Of a DNA stretch of 64,000 nucleotides, positions 31,569 to 41,773 are shown one piece after another. The notes below the pieces were generated by a model. That model ran no database searches. It saw nothing but the letters and a program-made list of their open reading frames with translations, and was not told where the DNA came from. Position numbers and translations under genes: made by a program. Positions within the stretch are counted from its first letter, which is position 1. Each line of letters opens with the position of its first letter. Source of the DNA: Microbispora rosea subsp. aerata (GTDB lineage Bacteria > Actinomycetota > Actinomycetes > Streptosporangiales > Streptosporangiaceae); NCBI RefSeq assembly GCF_014647835.1, contig NZ_BMPY01000003.1, positions 186,001 to 250,000 of the forward strand, in the 5' to 3' direction.

Positions 31569-32523
31569 AGCAGCCAAATATTACGTCAAAATTTCGTGGG
31601 CGGCCTTTGAATATGCCGCGGCCCCGTCTCCACCCGCGGGGCGGTTTGACGTCCATGAGAAGCGCGCCGAGCACCATGATGCCGGCGCCCGCCCAGCCCA
31701 GAGGCGTCAAACGGTCTCCGGCGAGCCAATAACCGAAGACGCCGGCGAAAACGGGTTCCGTCCCGAGGATGATGGACACCCGGGTCGGCGAGGTGCGCCG
31801 TTGCGCGTACGCCTGCATGAAATACGCGAAGGCGCTGGCGGCCAGTCCGGTGAACGCGATCGCGCCCCAGGCGTCCGCTTCGCCCGGCAGGCGGAAATCT
31901 TCCCCGATCATTGCGATGCACAGGGCGAGCACTCCACATGTTCCCAGTTGCACCGAAACCAGGGCGCCCGTGGGGAAAACGCGGACCGCCCTGTCCATGG
32001 CGATGATGTGCAGAGCGAAGCAGAGGGCCGAGGCCAGGGTGAGAGCGTCGCCCAGCGGGTGGAGGGCCCCGCCGTACCCGGAAAGGAGCAACAGGCCCGC
32101 GGCGGCGAGCCCGATGCACAGGCGGCTCCAGCGGGTGACCCGCTGGCGAAGGATCAGCGCGGCCAGGAGCGGGGTGAACACGATGTAGAGGCCGGTGATG
32201 AAGCCCGAGTTGGACGCCGTCGTGTACATGAGCCCGATCGTCTGGAACGCGTATCCGCCGACCAGCAGCAGGCCCAGGCCGGCCCCGGCGGCCCAACCCG
32301 ACCGCGGCAGCCGGGCGAGCTGTGCGACGTACGGGACGGCCACCGCTCCGGCCGCCACGAGAAAACGGAGCGCCACGAACGACCACGGCGGGACGTCTTC
32401 TATGGCGTCCTGAATTACGACGAAAGTAAGCCCGAAAATGGCCGCCACCACGACGAGACCCAACTCCGCCGGCCATGCGGCCGGGGCGCCCGCCTTCGGC
32501 GGAGCGGGCTCTTCGATCGACAT
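31414..32523 (-). CDS. EamA/DMT-family transporter with an overlapping C-terminal extension
   Basis: 369-aa membrane protein with two EamA repeats of five helices each (first repeat from ELGLVVVAAIFGLTF; second from GDALTLASALCFALHII). Family members export or import small metabolites. The ATG at 32523 has GGAGGA 8 nt upstream. The normal family length is ~300 aa, ending here about at LMDVKPPRGWRR; the frame then continues ~75 residues with an Arg-rich tail and reads 155 bp into the start of the SARP gene in another frame. Either the original stop was lost or the tail is real. The substrate is unknown. The upstream region is unusually AT-rich for this DNA. Confidence 0.85.
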   Translation of the reverse strand: MSIEEPAPPKAGAPAAWPAELGLVVVAAIFGLTFVVIQDAIEDVPPWSFVALRFLVAAGAVAVPYVAQLARLPRSGWAAGAGLGLLLVGGYAFQTIGLMYTTASNSGFITGLYIVFTPLLAALILRQRVTRWSRLCIGLAAAGLLLLSGYGGALHPLGDALTLASALCFALHIIAMDRAVRVFPTGALVSVQLGTCGVLALCIAMIGEDFRLPGEADAWGAIAFTGLAASAFAYFMQAYAQRRTSPTRVSIILGTEPVFAGVFGYWLAGDRLTPLGWAGAGIMVLGALLMDVKPPRGWRRGRGIFKGRPRNFDVIFGCYGGGRAASRRAVPRARAAGAVGERLPRRSEGPEGADPPLPSALLPEHRRPG

Positions 32524-32529
32524 CAACGG

Positions 32530-32746
32530 TTTCCTCCGGACGAGGTGCTGAAATACGAGGGTAAGAGGCCCTTGTATAAGCGCCGTATATGCGGTGTGCA
32601 GGGCCGTGATCCCGCGGCCGGGCCGGAACGGGCCCTCCACAGGCCCATATAGGCAATTTCTGCCCATATACGAGGAATGTACAGAAAATACAATCCCTGT
32701 CTCTAACCTCACCGGTGGACGCGGAGTCTCACCTGGAGGATTCGGC
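32530..32746 (-). promoter_or_regulatory. AT-richer upstream region with repeated CATATA motifs
   Basis: Upstream of the DMT gene: GCCCATATA occurs at 32643-32651 and again at 32662-32670 (19-bp period), and GCCGTATATGCGG and CTTGTATAAGC occur nearer the gene. The ATAT cores flanked by GCC/GGC or CCG/CGG are palindromic. They are likely promoter and operator elements for the transporter; the regulator is unknown. Confidence 0.4.
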
Positions 32747-32988
32747 ATGCTGATCGGTATCGATCTGGTGCACGCTTCGGTGTGGAGATTCGACATTCAT
32801 AGGAAATCGGGAGCCAGTCGGCCGGCTTCTCCGACGTCGGCGTCGCCGCCGACCTCGGAGAACTGGCCACGGCGGGCGCCGCGCTCATCGTCCTGGCCGT
32901 GATCGCGAGCCTGCTCGACCGGGAGACCCGCACCCTGACCCGCGACGAGCGGCGTGAGGAGCAGGCGGCCTCCGTGGCGGCCGGCTGA
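32747..32988 (+). pseudogene. possible remnant of a small membrane protein gene
   Basis: The ATG at 32747 has an excellent GGAGGA 6 nt upstream and reads MLIGIDLVHASVWRFDIHR, then loses sense. In another frame from about 32803 a plausible ending appears: VGVAADLGELATAG, a membrane helix (AALIVLAVIASLL), then a charged tail (DRETRTLTRDERREEQ) to a TGA at 32986-32988. One frameshift near 32800 would join them. The family is not recognised. As it stands only a 51-aa product of doubtful meaning is encoded. Confidence 0.35.
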
Positions 32989-33142
32989 TCGGCGGCGACG
33001 GGCCGAGCCGGCGCCTCGCCCGCGCGGCACCCGGGAGACGGGCGGCGCGGCCTCCGCGTGGCGAGGTCCCGGTGCCGAAACGACCCACGGCGGATCACAA
33101 GCCTTAACGCCATCGTGACCCAAGGAGAGGTATACAAGGGCT

Positions 33143-33493
33143 ATGAGATGGCGAGATCGCTATGGGCTTCGGCGGCGGCGAGGCGCCCGCGTGGCCAAGT
33201 TCGACCGCGAGGCGACCGACGCCGACATCGAGGCCCTGATCGAGTTCGCCAAGACCCGGCGCGGCGTGGAGTTCTACGTCGAGCCCGAGACCTTCGCGAC
33301 CGACACCACGGCGGTGGCCGTGGCGCACGACGGGGAATGGACCCGCCGCCGGGTCGGCTCTCCCGCTGTGATCGCCAAGGTGGCCAGGGATCTCGCCCTT
33401 CCCGTGTACGACGTGCAGCTCACCGGATATCCCGCCCGGATGCGGGCCTACAACGAGCGCCGTCGCAAGGATCAGGACGGCGACCGGCTCTGA
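33143..33493 (+). CDS. conserved actinobacterial small protein
   Basis: 116-aa soluble protein of unknown function. The N-terminus is basic (MRWRDRYGLRRRRG); the remainder forms a compact alpha/beta pattern (DREATDADIEALIEFAKT, then VEFYVEPETFATDTTAVAVA and GSPAVIAKVARDLALPVYDVQL). I recall similar proteins in actinomycetes but no assigned role. The ATG at 33143 follows an AAGGAGAGG ~12 nt upstream; the GTG at 33191 is an alternative that removes the basic leader. The 3' end overlaps the convergent DUF4192 gene by 22 bp. Confidence 0.72.
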   Translation: MRWRDRYGLRRRRGARVAKFDREATDADIEALIEFAKTRRGVEFYVEPETFATDTTAVAVAHDGEWTRRRVGSPAVIAKVARDLALPVYDVQLTGYPARMRAYNERRRKDQDGDRL

Positions 33494-34860
33494 GGACCTC
33501 CCGCGGCTGATCGGGCACGCCCGCGCGGCGCCACCTCCGGCACCACCTCGGGCGCTCTTTTCGACGTGCCCCCGGTCCCGGTCTCGGCCGCCCGCGTCCT
33601 GCGCGACGCCGCGCCTCCAGCCCCGGTCTCGGCCGCCGGCGTCCTGCTCGACGCCGCCTCCGTAACGCCCTCCGGCGCCGTTCTCGACGCCGTCTCCGGC
33701 ATCGGCTCCGACGCCGCGCCCCCGGCCCCGGCCTCCCGCGCTGGTTCCGCCATGCCCCCGGTCCCGGCCTTCGGCACCGCCGTCGATGCCGCGTCCACGG
33801 TCCCGGCAGGGTCGGCCGGGTCCTGGGCCAGCAGCGCGTGCAGCGGGGCGAGCCAGGCCGCCCGGGGAGGACCCATCTCGTCGTCGAGCTCCTCCGGCGT
33901 CGGCATGCGGTCGCGGAGCAGGGCAGGAGACAGCATGTGCGCCAGGGCCTCCCGGAGAAGCAGCGCCATCGAATAGCCCGGGTCGGCGGCGAGCGCCCGC
34001 TCCAGCGCAATCCCCGCGAGCGCGCACTCCCCCCGGTGCCACGCGGCGGCCGCCAGCAGTGAGGCGGCGGGCGCGACATGGCCCGGCTCCAGGCGGCGGG
34101 TGAGGTCGCGCCACAACGCGATGTGCGCGTCCCGGTCGTCGATCAACGCCCACGCCTCGTCCCGCACCCTGATCACGGCGAGGTCCAGCCCCAGCCGGGC
34201 GGCGGCGTCGTCGTCCAGGCGGCCTCCCGCGTCGTACACGCCGATGGCCCCGCGCACCCGCGCCAATCCCTCCGCCACGAACCGCGCGGCCGGCTCGTCG
34301 GCGGCCGGTCCCCCGGGCCCCCACACGGCCCGCAGATCGGCCATGACACGGAGGGTGGCCTCCCGCATCGCCGCCCCGCCGCGGCGCCCGACCGAGCGCC
34401 GCAGGCTGTCGCGGTCGGGCAGGGCGACCAGCCCGTGCATCACCGCCTGCGCGGCGATGGGGCTGCGCTCGGTGTCGTACGGCGTGCCCTCGGCGGGGCA
34501 GCAGGTCGCGCTGCCGCAGGCGTAGGACCAGTAGCGCCCGCCCTCGGCCCGGAGGCTCTCGGCGACCCGGATGCCCCGGGCGCGCAGCAGCCGGGTCACC
34601 GTGTCGACGGCGGGGGTCACCAGACCGCCGGAGCCGTACCCGACGACGAAGACGGCGGTCACCGACTCCCGGCACAGCAGCGGGACCAGCCGGTCGAGGT
34701 CCCCGGGGGCGGCCGGCAGGTCCCAGCGCGTCGTCAGCCGCACCTCTGGACCGGCCAGGCCGATCACGACGAGGCTGTCGGCGGGATGGAACCCGACGAG
34801 GTAGGGGACGGCGGCGAGGACGTCCGCCGGTGAGGAGAGCACGAGCTTCGGGATCGTCAT
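33472..34860 (-). CDS. DUF4192 domain protein
   Basis: 462-aa protein with the actinobacterial DUF4192 domain over ~1-350: LVLSSPADVLAAVPYLVGFHP at the very start (shown in part: DVLAAVPYLVGFHPADSLVV), CGSATCCPAEGTPYD, and the tail region with a TPR-like DPGYSMALLLREALAHML. The function is unknown. The last ~90 residues are Ala/Thr/Glu-rich imperfect repeats (AAETGAGGAASRR, AAETGTGGTSKR) that are probably disordered. The ATG at 34860 begins at the domain edge. The gene is divergent from the ABC-F gene and overlaps the small convergent gene by 22 bp. Confidence 0.85.
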   Translation of the reverse strand: MTIPKLVLSSPADVLAAVPYLVGFHPADSLVVIGLAGPEVRLTTRWDLPAAPGDLDRLVPLLCRESVTAVFVVGYGSGGLVTPAVDTVTRLLRARGIRVAESLRAEGGRYWSYACGSATCCPAEGTPYDTERSPIAAQAVMHGLVALPDRDSLRRSVGRRGGAAMREATLRVMADLRAVWGPGGPAADEPAARFVAEGLARVRGAIGVYDAGGRLDDDAAARLGLDLAVIRVRDEAWALIDDRDAHIALWRDLTRRLEPGHVAPAASLLAAAAWHRGECALAGIALERALAADPGYSMALLLREALAHMLSPALLRDRMPTPEELDDEMGPPRAAWLAPLHALLAQDPADPAGTVDAASTAVPKAGTGGMAEPAREAGAGGAASEPMPETASRTAPEGVTEAASSRTPAAETGAGGAASRRTRAAETGTGGTSKRAPEVVPEVAPRGRARSAAGGPQSRSPS

Positions 34861-34983
34861 GGCCGCAAGCCTCGCCCGGCGGCCACCCGCCCGGACGGCC
34901 GAACGCGGCTCTGGGGATATCCCGCCTCCTGTGGAAAACCGAGCGCCCGGAAAAACCGGTGGAACCGGGCGGAGCGCGCGGCC

Positions 34984-35079
34984 TACACTCGGCGCCATGT
35001 CTACGCCCCGGATTTCTTAGCCAGGACACCCGCTTTCACGCCACCCGTGTGTCCTTGAGCTTCTCCGGAGCGGAATCAA
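34984..35079 (+). promoter_or_regulatory. ABC-F leader: leaderless 7-aa ORF (MSTPRIS) and stem-loop, candidate attenuator
   Basis: TACACT (34984-34989) lies 7 nt before an ATG at 34997 that opens a 7-codon frame (MSTPRIS, stop at 35018-35020) with no Shine-Dalgarno, as expected when transcription starts at the A of ATG. GGAACC lies 17 bp upstream of the -10. After the stop come AGGACAC (35023-35029) and GTGTCCT (35049-35055), a 7-bp inverted repeat, and then a CTCCGGAG palindrome over the ribosome site of the ABC-F gene. Drug-stalled ribosomes on short leader ORFs control several ABC-F resistance genes; here the mechanism is inferred. Confidence 0.5.
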
Positions 35080-36644
<1,565 letters not shown>

Positions 36645-36672
<28 letters not shown>

Positions 36673-37439
36673 CCCTCCGGCGCGGTCGCCGGCGCCAGCC
36701 GCACGCGGACGAGCATGGCGGCGCCGGCGACCGCGCCGGGCATCGCGACGACGCTGACGAGCGGAAGCATGAACGCGAGGAAGAGCGGCACACCGAACCC
36801 CAGCGAGACGGACATGTTCGACCGGAGCAGGGCGAAGCGCTCCTTACGCCGCAGACCCCGTCGCTCCATGGCCAGGGCGGTCAGCTCGACCGTGAGGAAG
36901 AACCCCGAGACGAACGCCCCGACCACCGGCACCACGGTCTGCCCGATGACCGGCACGAAGCCGAGCGCGAACAGCGGCACGGTGAACAGCAGGACGTACC
37001 AGAGCGTGACGAGGCTGTCGCGGATCGACCGGAACAGCGACTCCCAGAAGGGCTGGTCGCCGCCCGGAAGCCCGCCGAGGTCCTCCTCGACCTTCTCCGA
37101 CAGCTTCTCGTAGAAGGGGTCGCCGATCACCAGCGTGACGGCGGTGAACGTCAGCACGGCGAGCGCGAGGCCCACCACGAAGATCATCACGCCGACCAGC
37201 GTGCGGAACGCGTCGCGCCAGCCCCAGTCGTCCGCGAACGGCGTCGCCCAGGCGGCCACGTCGGTCGCGTGCGTGCCCAGCCAGACCAGCGCCGCGGCGT
37301 ACAGGACCAGAGCGATCAGAGCCGGAATGAGCCCGAACAACCACCAGCGGGGATGCCGGGCGACCCACCCGAGCCCGCGGAAGCAGAACCCTATGCCCTC
37401 GGCGAGGCCGCCGACGCCGCGCCGTCCGATGCCACTCAT
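36645..37439 (-). CDS. EI24 domain-containing membrane protein (CysZ-like)
   Basis: 264-aa membrane protein of the EI24/CysZ family (PF07264). Hydrophobic segments occur at ~33-55, ~82-105, ~150-185 and ~215-245. The conserved loop DPFYEKLSEKVEEDLGG and the PVIGQTVVPVVGAF segment are characteristic. In enterobacteria CysZ moves sulfate; in actinobacteria the role is unproven, and no sulfur genes are nearby. It lies 10 bp after the maf gene on the same strand, so the two are probably co-transcribed. Convergent 28-bp overlap with the ABC-F gene. Confidence 0.85.
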
Positions 37440-37449
37440 GGCGGGCAGG

Positions 37450-38037
37450 CTAGCGCCACAAGGTCGTCACCGGCACGCCCAGATCGGCGAAAAGGCCGCG
37501 AAGCAGGGGAAGCGAGATGCCGAGCACGTTGCCGTGGTCGCCCTCGATGCCCTCCACGAACCAGCCGCCCAGGCCGTCGAGTGTGAACGCGCCCGCGACG
37601 CGCAGCGGCTCCCCGCTCGCGACGTACGCCTCGATCTCCTCGTCGGACGGCGTGCCGAACCGCACCACGGTCGCCGCCACCCGCGACGCCCTCCGGCCCC
37701 CGGCCACGTCGACCACGCAGTGCCCGGTCAGCAGCCGGCCCGTCCTGCCCCGCATCATGCGCCAGCGGTCCTTGGCGTCCCGCGGCGTCTCCGGCTTGCC
37801 GTACGCGACGCCGTCGAGCTCGAGCACCGAGTCGCAGCCGATCACGATGCCGCCGGAGAGCGTCCGGGAGACGGCGTCCGCCTTGGCCACGGCCAGCGCC
37901 AGGCACAGCTCCTCGGGACTGCCGGCCGTGATCGCGTCCTCGTCGACACCGCTGACGATCACCTTGGGATCGAGTCCGGCCGCCCGCAGCACACCGAGGC
38001 GGGCGGGCGAGGCCGAGGCGAGCACCAGTTCCGTCAC
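37450..38037 (-). CDS. maf: Maf-family nucleotide pyrophosphatase
   Basis: 195-aa cytosolic house-cleaning enzyme that hydrolyses non-canonical or modified nucleoside triphosphates to monophosphates. The signature [19 protein letters not shown] (residues 4-22), [25 protein letters not shown] and the late [22 protein letters not shown] (given as landmarks [10 protein letters not shown] and EGIEGDHGN) are in order. The start is GTG at 38037. It is the first gene of a likely pair with the EI24 gene and is divergent from the Castor/Pollux-like gene, with a 61-bp shared promoter region. Confidence 0.93.
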   Translation of the reverse strand: MTELVLASASPARLGVLRAAGLDPKVIVSGVDEDAITAGSPEELCLALAVAKADAVSRTLSGGIVIGCDSVLELDGVAYGKPETPRDAKDRWRMMRGRTGRLLTGHCVVDVAGGRRASRVAATVVRFGTPSDEEIEAYVASGEPLRVAGAFTLDGLGGWFVEGIEGDHGNVLGISLPLLRGLFADLGVPVTTLWR

Positions 38038-38098
38038 ACGCCGAAGCCTAGTCGCTTCTACTATGTCTGCATTTGCTGATCATTGCGGGGGATACCGA

Positions 38099-39967
38099 GT
38101 GTCAAAAGCTACGGTCAAAGAGCGCCTGAAGTACTGGTTCGACAACACCATGGCCAGGGGCACGGTCGCTCTGATCGGTTGGCTGGCCCTGGTGTCGCTG
38201 GTGCTCATCGTCACGGTCAGCGCGCTGACCATGTGGGTGACCCCAGAAGAAGCGGTCAAACACCACGGCTGGCCGGGTGTGCTGTGGCTGTCGCTCATGC
38301 ACGCGCTCAGTCCGGGCAAGGTCGCGGGCGACACCGGCACCGCACCCTTTCTCGCGATCATGCTGGTCGCGTCCCTCGGCGGCATCTTCATCGTCAGCAT
38401 CCTCGTGGGCGTGCTGTCCGCCGGGCTGCGCACCAAGATCGAGGAGCTGCGCAAGGGCCGCTCCCGCATCATCGAGAGCGGCCACACGGTCATCCTCGGC
38501 TGGTCCGAGCAGCTTTACACGATCGTCTCCGAGCTCGCGAAGGCGCACGCCAGCCAGCGGCACGGCTCGGTCATCGCGATCCTCGCCGAGAAGGACAAGC
38601 CGGCCATGGAGGACGCCATACGCGACAAGGTGGGCGACACCGGCAAGACCCGCCTGGTGTGCCGCACCGGCAAGCCGACCGAGCCGGCCGACCTCGACCT
38701 GATGAGCCTGAGCACGGCCCGCACGGTCGTGGTGCTGTCCCCGGAGAAGGACGATCCGGACGCGCACGTCATCAAGACCCTGCTCGCCCTGGCCAAGCGC
38801 GCCGGCGACCACCCGCCCGTGGTCGCCGCCATCGCCTCCTCGCGCAACATGGCCGCCGCCCGGCTGGCCGGCGGCCCCGAAGTCCGCCTGGTCGACAGCG
38901 ACGACCTCGCCGCCCGGCTGATCGTGCAGTCGTCCCGCCAGTCCGGCATGTCCGTCGTCTGCATGGACCTGCTGAACTTCGACGGCGACGAGATCTACCT
39001 GCGCCGTGACCCCTCCCTCGTCGGCAGGACGTACGGCCAGGCACTCGACGCGTACGCGACCGCGACCGTCCTCGGCGTGCGCACGCCCCGCGGCGTGCTG
39101 CTCAACCCGCCCGCGGACACGGAGATCGGGGCGTCCGACGAGATGGTCGTGCTCGCCCAGGACGACTCGCTCATCCGCCTGACCGGCGACGCCTCTCCCG
39201 TGGAGGAGCGGCACATCGTTCCCGCGCCGACCCCGGCACGTGGCCCCGAGCGGACGCTGATGCTCGGCTGGAACGGCCGGGCCGAGCGGATCATCCGCTA
39301 CCTGGACGCGTACGTCAGCCCCGGGTCGGTGCTCGACATCGCCTGCGACCACCCCGGCGCCGACGCCGGCGTGGGGGGCCTGACCAACCTGACGGTCAAC
39401 GTGAAGGAGTGCGACAGCACCGACAGGTACGCCCTGGAGGCCCTCGGCGTCGGGGTCTACCAGCACGTCATCGTGCTCTCCGACGACCGGTACGAACCCG
39501 GCCACGCCGACACCCGGACGCTGATGACGCTGCTCCAGCTCAGGGACATGCAGGCGACCCTCGGCGAGAAATACTCGATCGTGAGCGAGATGCACGACGA
39601 GAACAACCGGGCGCTCGCCGAGGTCACCGAGGCCGACGACATCGTCATCAGCGACACCGTCATCGGCCTGCTGCTCGCGCAGCTCGCCGAGAACCCGCAC
39701 CTCGCCGACGTCTTCGGCTACCTGTTCGACTCCGCCGGCTCGGAGATCTACCCGCGGCCGGTCGAGAACTACGTGACCACCGGTGAGCCCGTCGCCTTCC
39801 GCACGATCCTGGAGTCGGCCCTGCGGCGCGGCGAGACCGCGATCGGCTACCGCCTGGCGGCGGAGGCCGCGCAGCCGCCGCACTACGGCGTCGTGCTCAA
39901 CCCGGACCGCTCGCGCGCCGTCACGTTCGCCCCCGGCGACTCCGTGATCGTCCTCGCCGAGCACTGA
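38099..39967 (+). CDS. Castor/Pollux-like ion channel-related protein
   Basis: 622-aa protein of the Castor/Pollux (DMI1, PF06241) type. Two hydrophobic segments are clear: ~22-48 (TVALIGWLALVSLVLIVTVS) and ~82-108 (FLAIMLVASLGGIFIVSILV), with a pore-like loop between (GVLWLSLMHALSP). Two regulatory RCK-like regions follow, each starting with a Rossmann-type strand: HTVILGWSEQLYTI (~127) and ERTLMLGWNGRAERII (~384). In plants relatives are nuclear ion channels; bacterial members are little studied. No canonical K+ filter (TVGYG) is present. I take GTG at 38099 because TACTAT (38059-38064) looks like a -10 overlapping the alternative ATG at 38063. Confidence 0.83.
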   Translation: MSKATVKERLKYWFDNTMARGTVALIGWLALVSLVLIVTVSALTMWVTPEEAVKHHGWPGVLWLSLMHALSPGKVAGDTGTAPFLAIMLVASLGGIFIVSILVGVLSAGLRTKIEELRKGRSRIIESGHTVILGWSEQLYTIVSELAKAHASQRHGSVIAILAEKDKPAMEDAIRDKVGDTGKTRLVCRTGKPTEPADLDLMSLSTARTVVVLSPEKDDPDAHVIKTLLALAKRAGDHPPVVAAIASSRNMAAARLAGGPEVRLVDSDDLAARLIVQSSRQSGMSVVCMDLLNFDGDEIYLRRDPSLVGRTYGQALDAYATATVLGVRTPRGVLLNPPADTEIGASDEMVVLAQDDSLIRLTGDASPVEERHIVPAPTPARGPERTLMLGWNGRAERIIRYLDAYVSPGSVLDIACDHPGADAGVGGLTNLTVNVKECDSTDRYALEALGVGVYQHVIVLSDDRYEPGHADTRTLMTLLQLRDMQATLGEKYSIVSEMHDENNRALAEVTEADDIVISDTVIGLLLAQLAENPHLADVFGYLFDSAGSEIYPRPVENYVTTGEPVAFRTILESALRRGETAIGYRLAAEAAQPPHYGVVLNPDRSRAVTFAPGDSVIVLAEH

Positions 39968-39974
39968 GCCGGAT

Positions 39975-40006
39975 CGTCCGCGGGCCCACCCATGAGCCCG
40001 CGGACG
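39975..40006 (+). terminator. stem-loop after the Castor/Pollux-like gene
   Basis: Perfect 11-bp arms CGTCCGCGGGC / GCCCGCGGACG with a 10-nt loop, 8 bp after the stop. Confidence 0.65.
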
Positions 40007-40026
40007 CGGCCGCCGAAGCCGAGCGC

Positions 40027-40050
40027 GGCCGGGCCGCCCGCGGCCCGGCC
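40027..40050 (-). terminator. stem-loop after the 40066-41064 gene
   Basis: Perfect 10-bp arms GGCCGGGCCG / CGGCCCGGCC with a 4-nt loop. It serves the minus-strand gene; together with the previous hairpin it separates two convergent units. Confidence 0.55.
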
Positions 40051-40065
40051 GGCCCTGCCGTGAGG

Positions 40066-41064
40066 TCAGAGCGCCTTGACGGAGGACATCACCTTGTTGA
40101 TGTCGTGCCAGCGCTTCTTGTGGCTGTCGGGGATCGTGATGAACACGACGGCGGGCTTGGTGTCCGGCACGTCCACGAGGGCCAGCGCCGCCGCGGAGAC
40201 CCGCTTCTTGCCCTTGATCGTGTAGTGCACGGTGTAGCCCAGCAGCCAGCCCTTCCGCTTGCCCGCCTTGATCGGCTGGGAGGCCGTCCAGGAGATCTTC
40301 GCGCCCGAGGGGTGGTGGTTCAGCGTCCACCGCGCGGCCAGGAAGGCCGTGTCGCGCAGCGTCTCCTGCACCGGGATCGGCACGGGGCAGGAGACCAGCA
40401 TCCCCCGGTACGACGCGCCCTTGACCTTGGGCAGCAGCTGCCGCGAGGCGAACGGCGCGGGTTTGGCCAGCGCCCACGACTTGATGAAGCGGGGCAGGGC
40501 GACGCCCGACCGCCGGTCCTTGATCAGGCCGCGGGTGGCGGCGGCGCGGCCGGGAAAGTCGCGCAGCCGCCGGTCCTTCTTCGGCAGCGCTGGCACGCGC
40601 GGGTCCTTGAGCGCCGCCGCGAGCGCGGGATCGGCCGCGTCGGAGTCGGCCGCCGGGCTCGCCGCGGGGCTCGCGGACGCGCTCGCCCCGCCGCTCTCCC
40701 CAGTGCTGGGGACGGGGCTGGACAGCGGGCTGAGACCGGGCGTGGCCGCCGCGCCCGTCACCGGTGCGGCGGCGCCCGGCACGGACGACGCCGGCGCGGC
40801 CGAGGGCACCTTGGCCACGGCGACCGTGTCGGCGGAGTCGCCCCGGTTGAGCAGCACGACGGTGGCGCCCGCCCCCAGGACGACGACTCCCGCCGCGATC
40901 GCGACCGCTCGGTAGACCACCCGCATCGGCAGGTCTCCGAGACTCCTGGAAGTCTTCGTGGGCGGCGCCGGCTCAGGGACCGTGATCTTCGGTAGCGGAG
41001 TGGTCTCGGCCTCGGCCGCTATATACGAGGGGACGGCTTTCGTCCCATAGTCCCCAGGTGACAC
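40066..41064 (-). CDS. single-pass membrane protein, paralogue of the 8812-10509 product
   Basis: 332-aa protein: a short cytosolic N-terminus, one membrane helix at ~49-70 (VVYRAVAIAAGVVVLGAGA), an Ala/Pro/Ser-rich spacer (~75-150), and an outside domain of ~170 aa. That domain shares an order of landmarks with the protein at 8812-10509: LPR-x4-W, SRQ, P-x-G-x-KI, a Gly-turn strand pair, VVFITIPDS (versus IVYMTVPQS), and DIN-x2-x2-S-[VI]-K near the end. The function is unknown. The start is GTG at 41064 without a Shine-Dalgarno, but TACGCT (41072-41077) lies 7 nt upstream, so it is probably leaderless. Confidence 0.75.
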   Translation of the reverse strand: MSPGDYGTKAVPSYIAAEAETTPLPKITVPEPAPPTKTSRSLGDLPMRVVYRAVAIAAGVVVLGAGATVVLLNRGDSADTVAVAKVPSAAPASSVPGAAAPVTGAAATPGLSPLSSPVPSTGESGGASASASPAASPAADSDAADPALAAALKDPRVPALPKKDRRLRDFPGRAAATRGLIKDRRSGVALPRFIKSWALAKPAPFASRQLLPKVKGASYRGMLVSCPVPIPVQETLRDTAFLAARWTLNHHPSGAKISWTASQPIKAGKRKGWLLGYTVHYTIKGKKRVSAAALALVDVPDTKPAVVFITIPDSHKKRWHDINKVMSSVKAL

Positions 41065-41110
41065 GATCGGGAGCGTACGGCATATCCGGGTAATTCGGGT
41101 GCGTTCCCCA

Positions 41111-41773
41111 TCACACTTCGGGAACGCCGACCCGCAGCCACGGCGCGTCGGCCACGACCGTCGCGGAGCCGGGTTCGATCTCGGTGAACCCGGCGTCCCT
41201 GACCACCGGCAGCCCGCTCGCGGTCAGCGCGTCCCACCGGCCCGGCTCCGCCGTCCTGACCCGTACGGCATAGCCGCGCTCGCGCCAGGCCGCCCTGTCC
41301 GCCTCGCCCGCACCCCACCAGGCGAACTGGGCGCCGTGCCCCGCCTGGGCCATCGCCTTGCCCGCCGTCATCTCCAGGCGGGGGTTGACCCAGAGCACCA
41401 CCTCGTCGGGGCCGGCCGGCGGGGGCGCGGCGTCGTCGGACAGCTCCGTGCCCGACACCTGGAGCCTGGCGAGGTCGCGCGGCCAGCCGTCCAGCGGCAC
41501 GGGAGGATGCACCCGCACCTCGGCCGTGCGCATGGTGACGGTGATGCCGGGCAGGGCGGCCGCTCGCCGCCACTCGGCGCCGCGGGCCCGCCTGACCACC
41601 TTCCTGATCCGGCCGTCCTGCCACTCGGCGACCTCCTCGGACCACTCGCCGCCGTGCTCCGCGGTGTCGAGCAGGCGCAGGACCGCCGTCGCCGCCGCCT
41701 CCAGCGCGTCGGTGCGCTGCGGCGGCGCGGCCCGCTCGATGCGTACGACCAGGGGAAGAACGCGTTCGGTCAC
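41111..41773 (-). CDS. peptidyl-tRNA hydrolase, PTH2-like family
   Basis: 220-aa protein whose C-terminal ~120 aa match the PTH2 fold: VVLWVNPRLEMTAGKAMAQ (landmark EMTAGKAMAQAGHGAQ, with the Lys and His/Gln helix), then GYAVRVRT and GLPVVRDAGFTEIEPGS (landmark). PTH2 enzymes release peptides from prematurely dropped peptidyl-tRNA. The N-terminal ~100 aa is an actinobacterial extension. The start is GTG at 41773, whose GTGA overlaps the TGA of the MFS gene, so translation is coupled. Catalytic activity is expected but the extension makes the exact role uncertain. Confidence 0.8.
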   Translation of the reverse strand: MTERVLPLVVRIERAAPPQRTDALEAAATAVLRLLDTAEHGGEWSEEVAEWQDGRIRKVVRRARGAEWRRAAALPGITVTMRTAEVRVHPPVPLDGWPRDLARLQVSGTELSDDAAPPPAGPDEVVLWVNPRLEMTAGKAMAQAGHGAQFAWWGAGEADRAAWRERGYAVRVRTAEPGRWDALTASGLPVVRDAGFTEIEPGSATVVADAPWLRVGVPEV

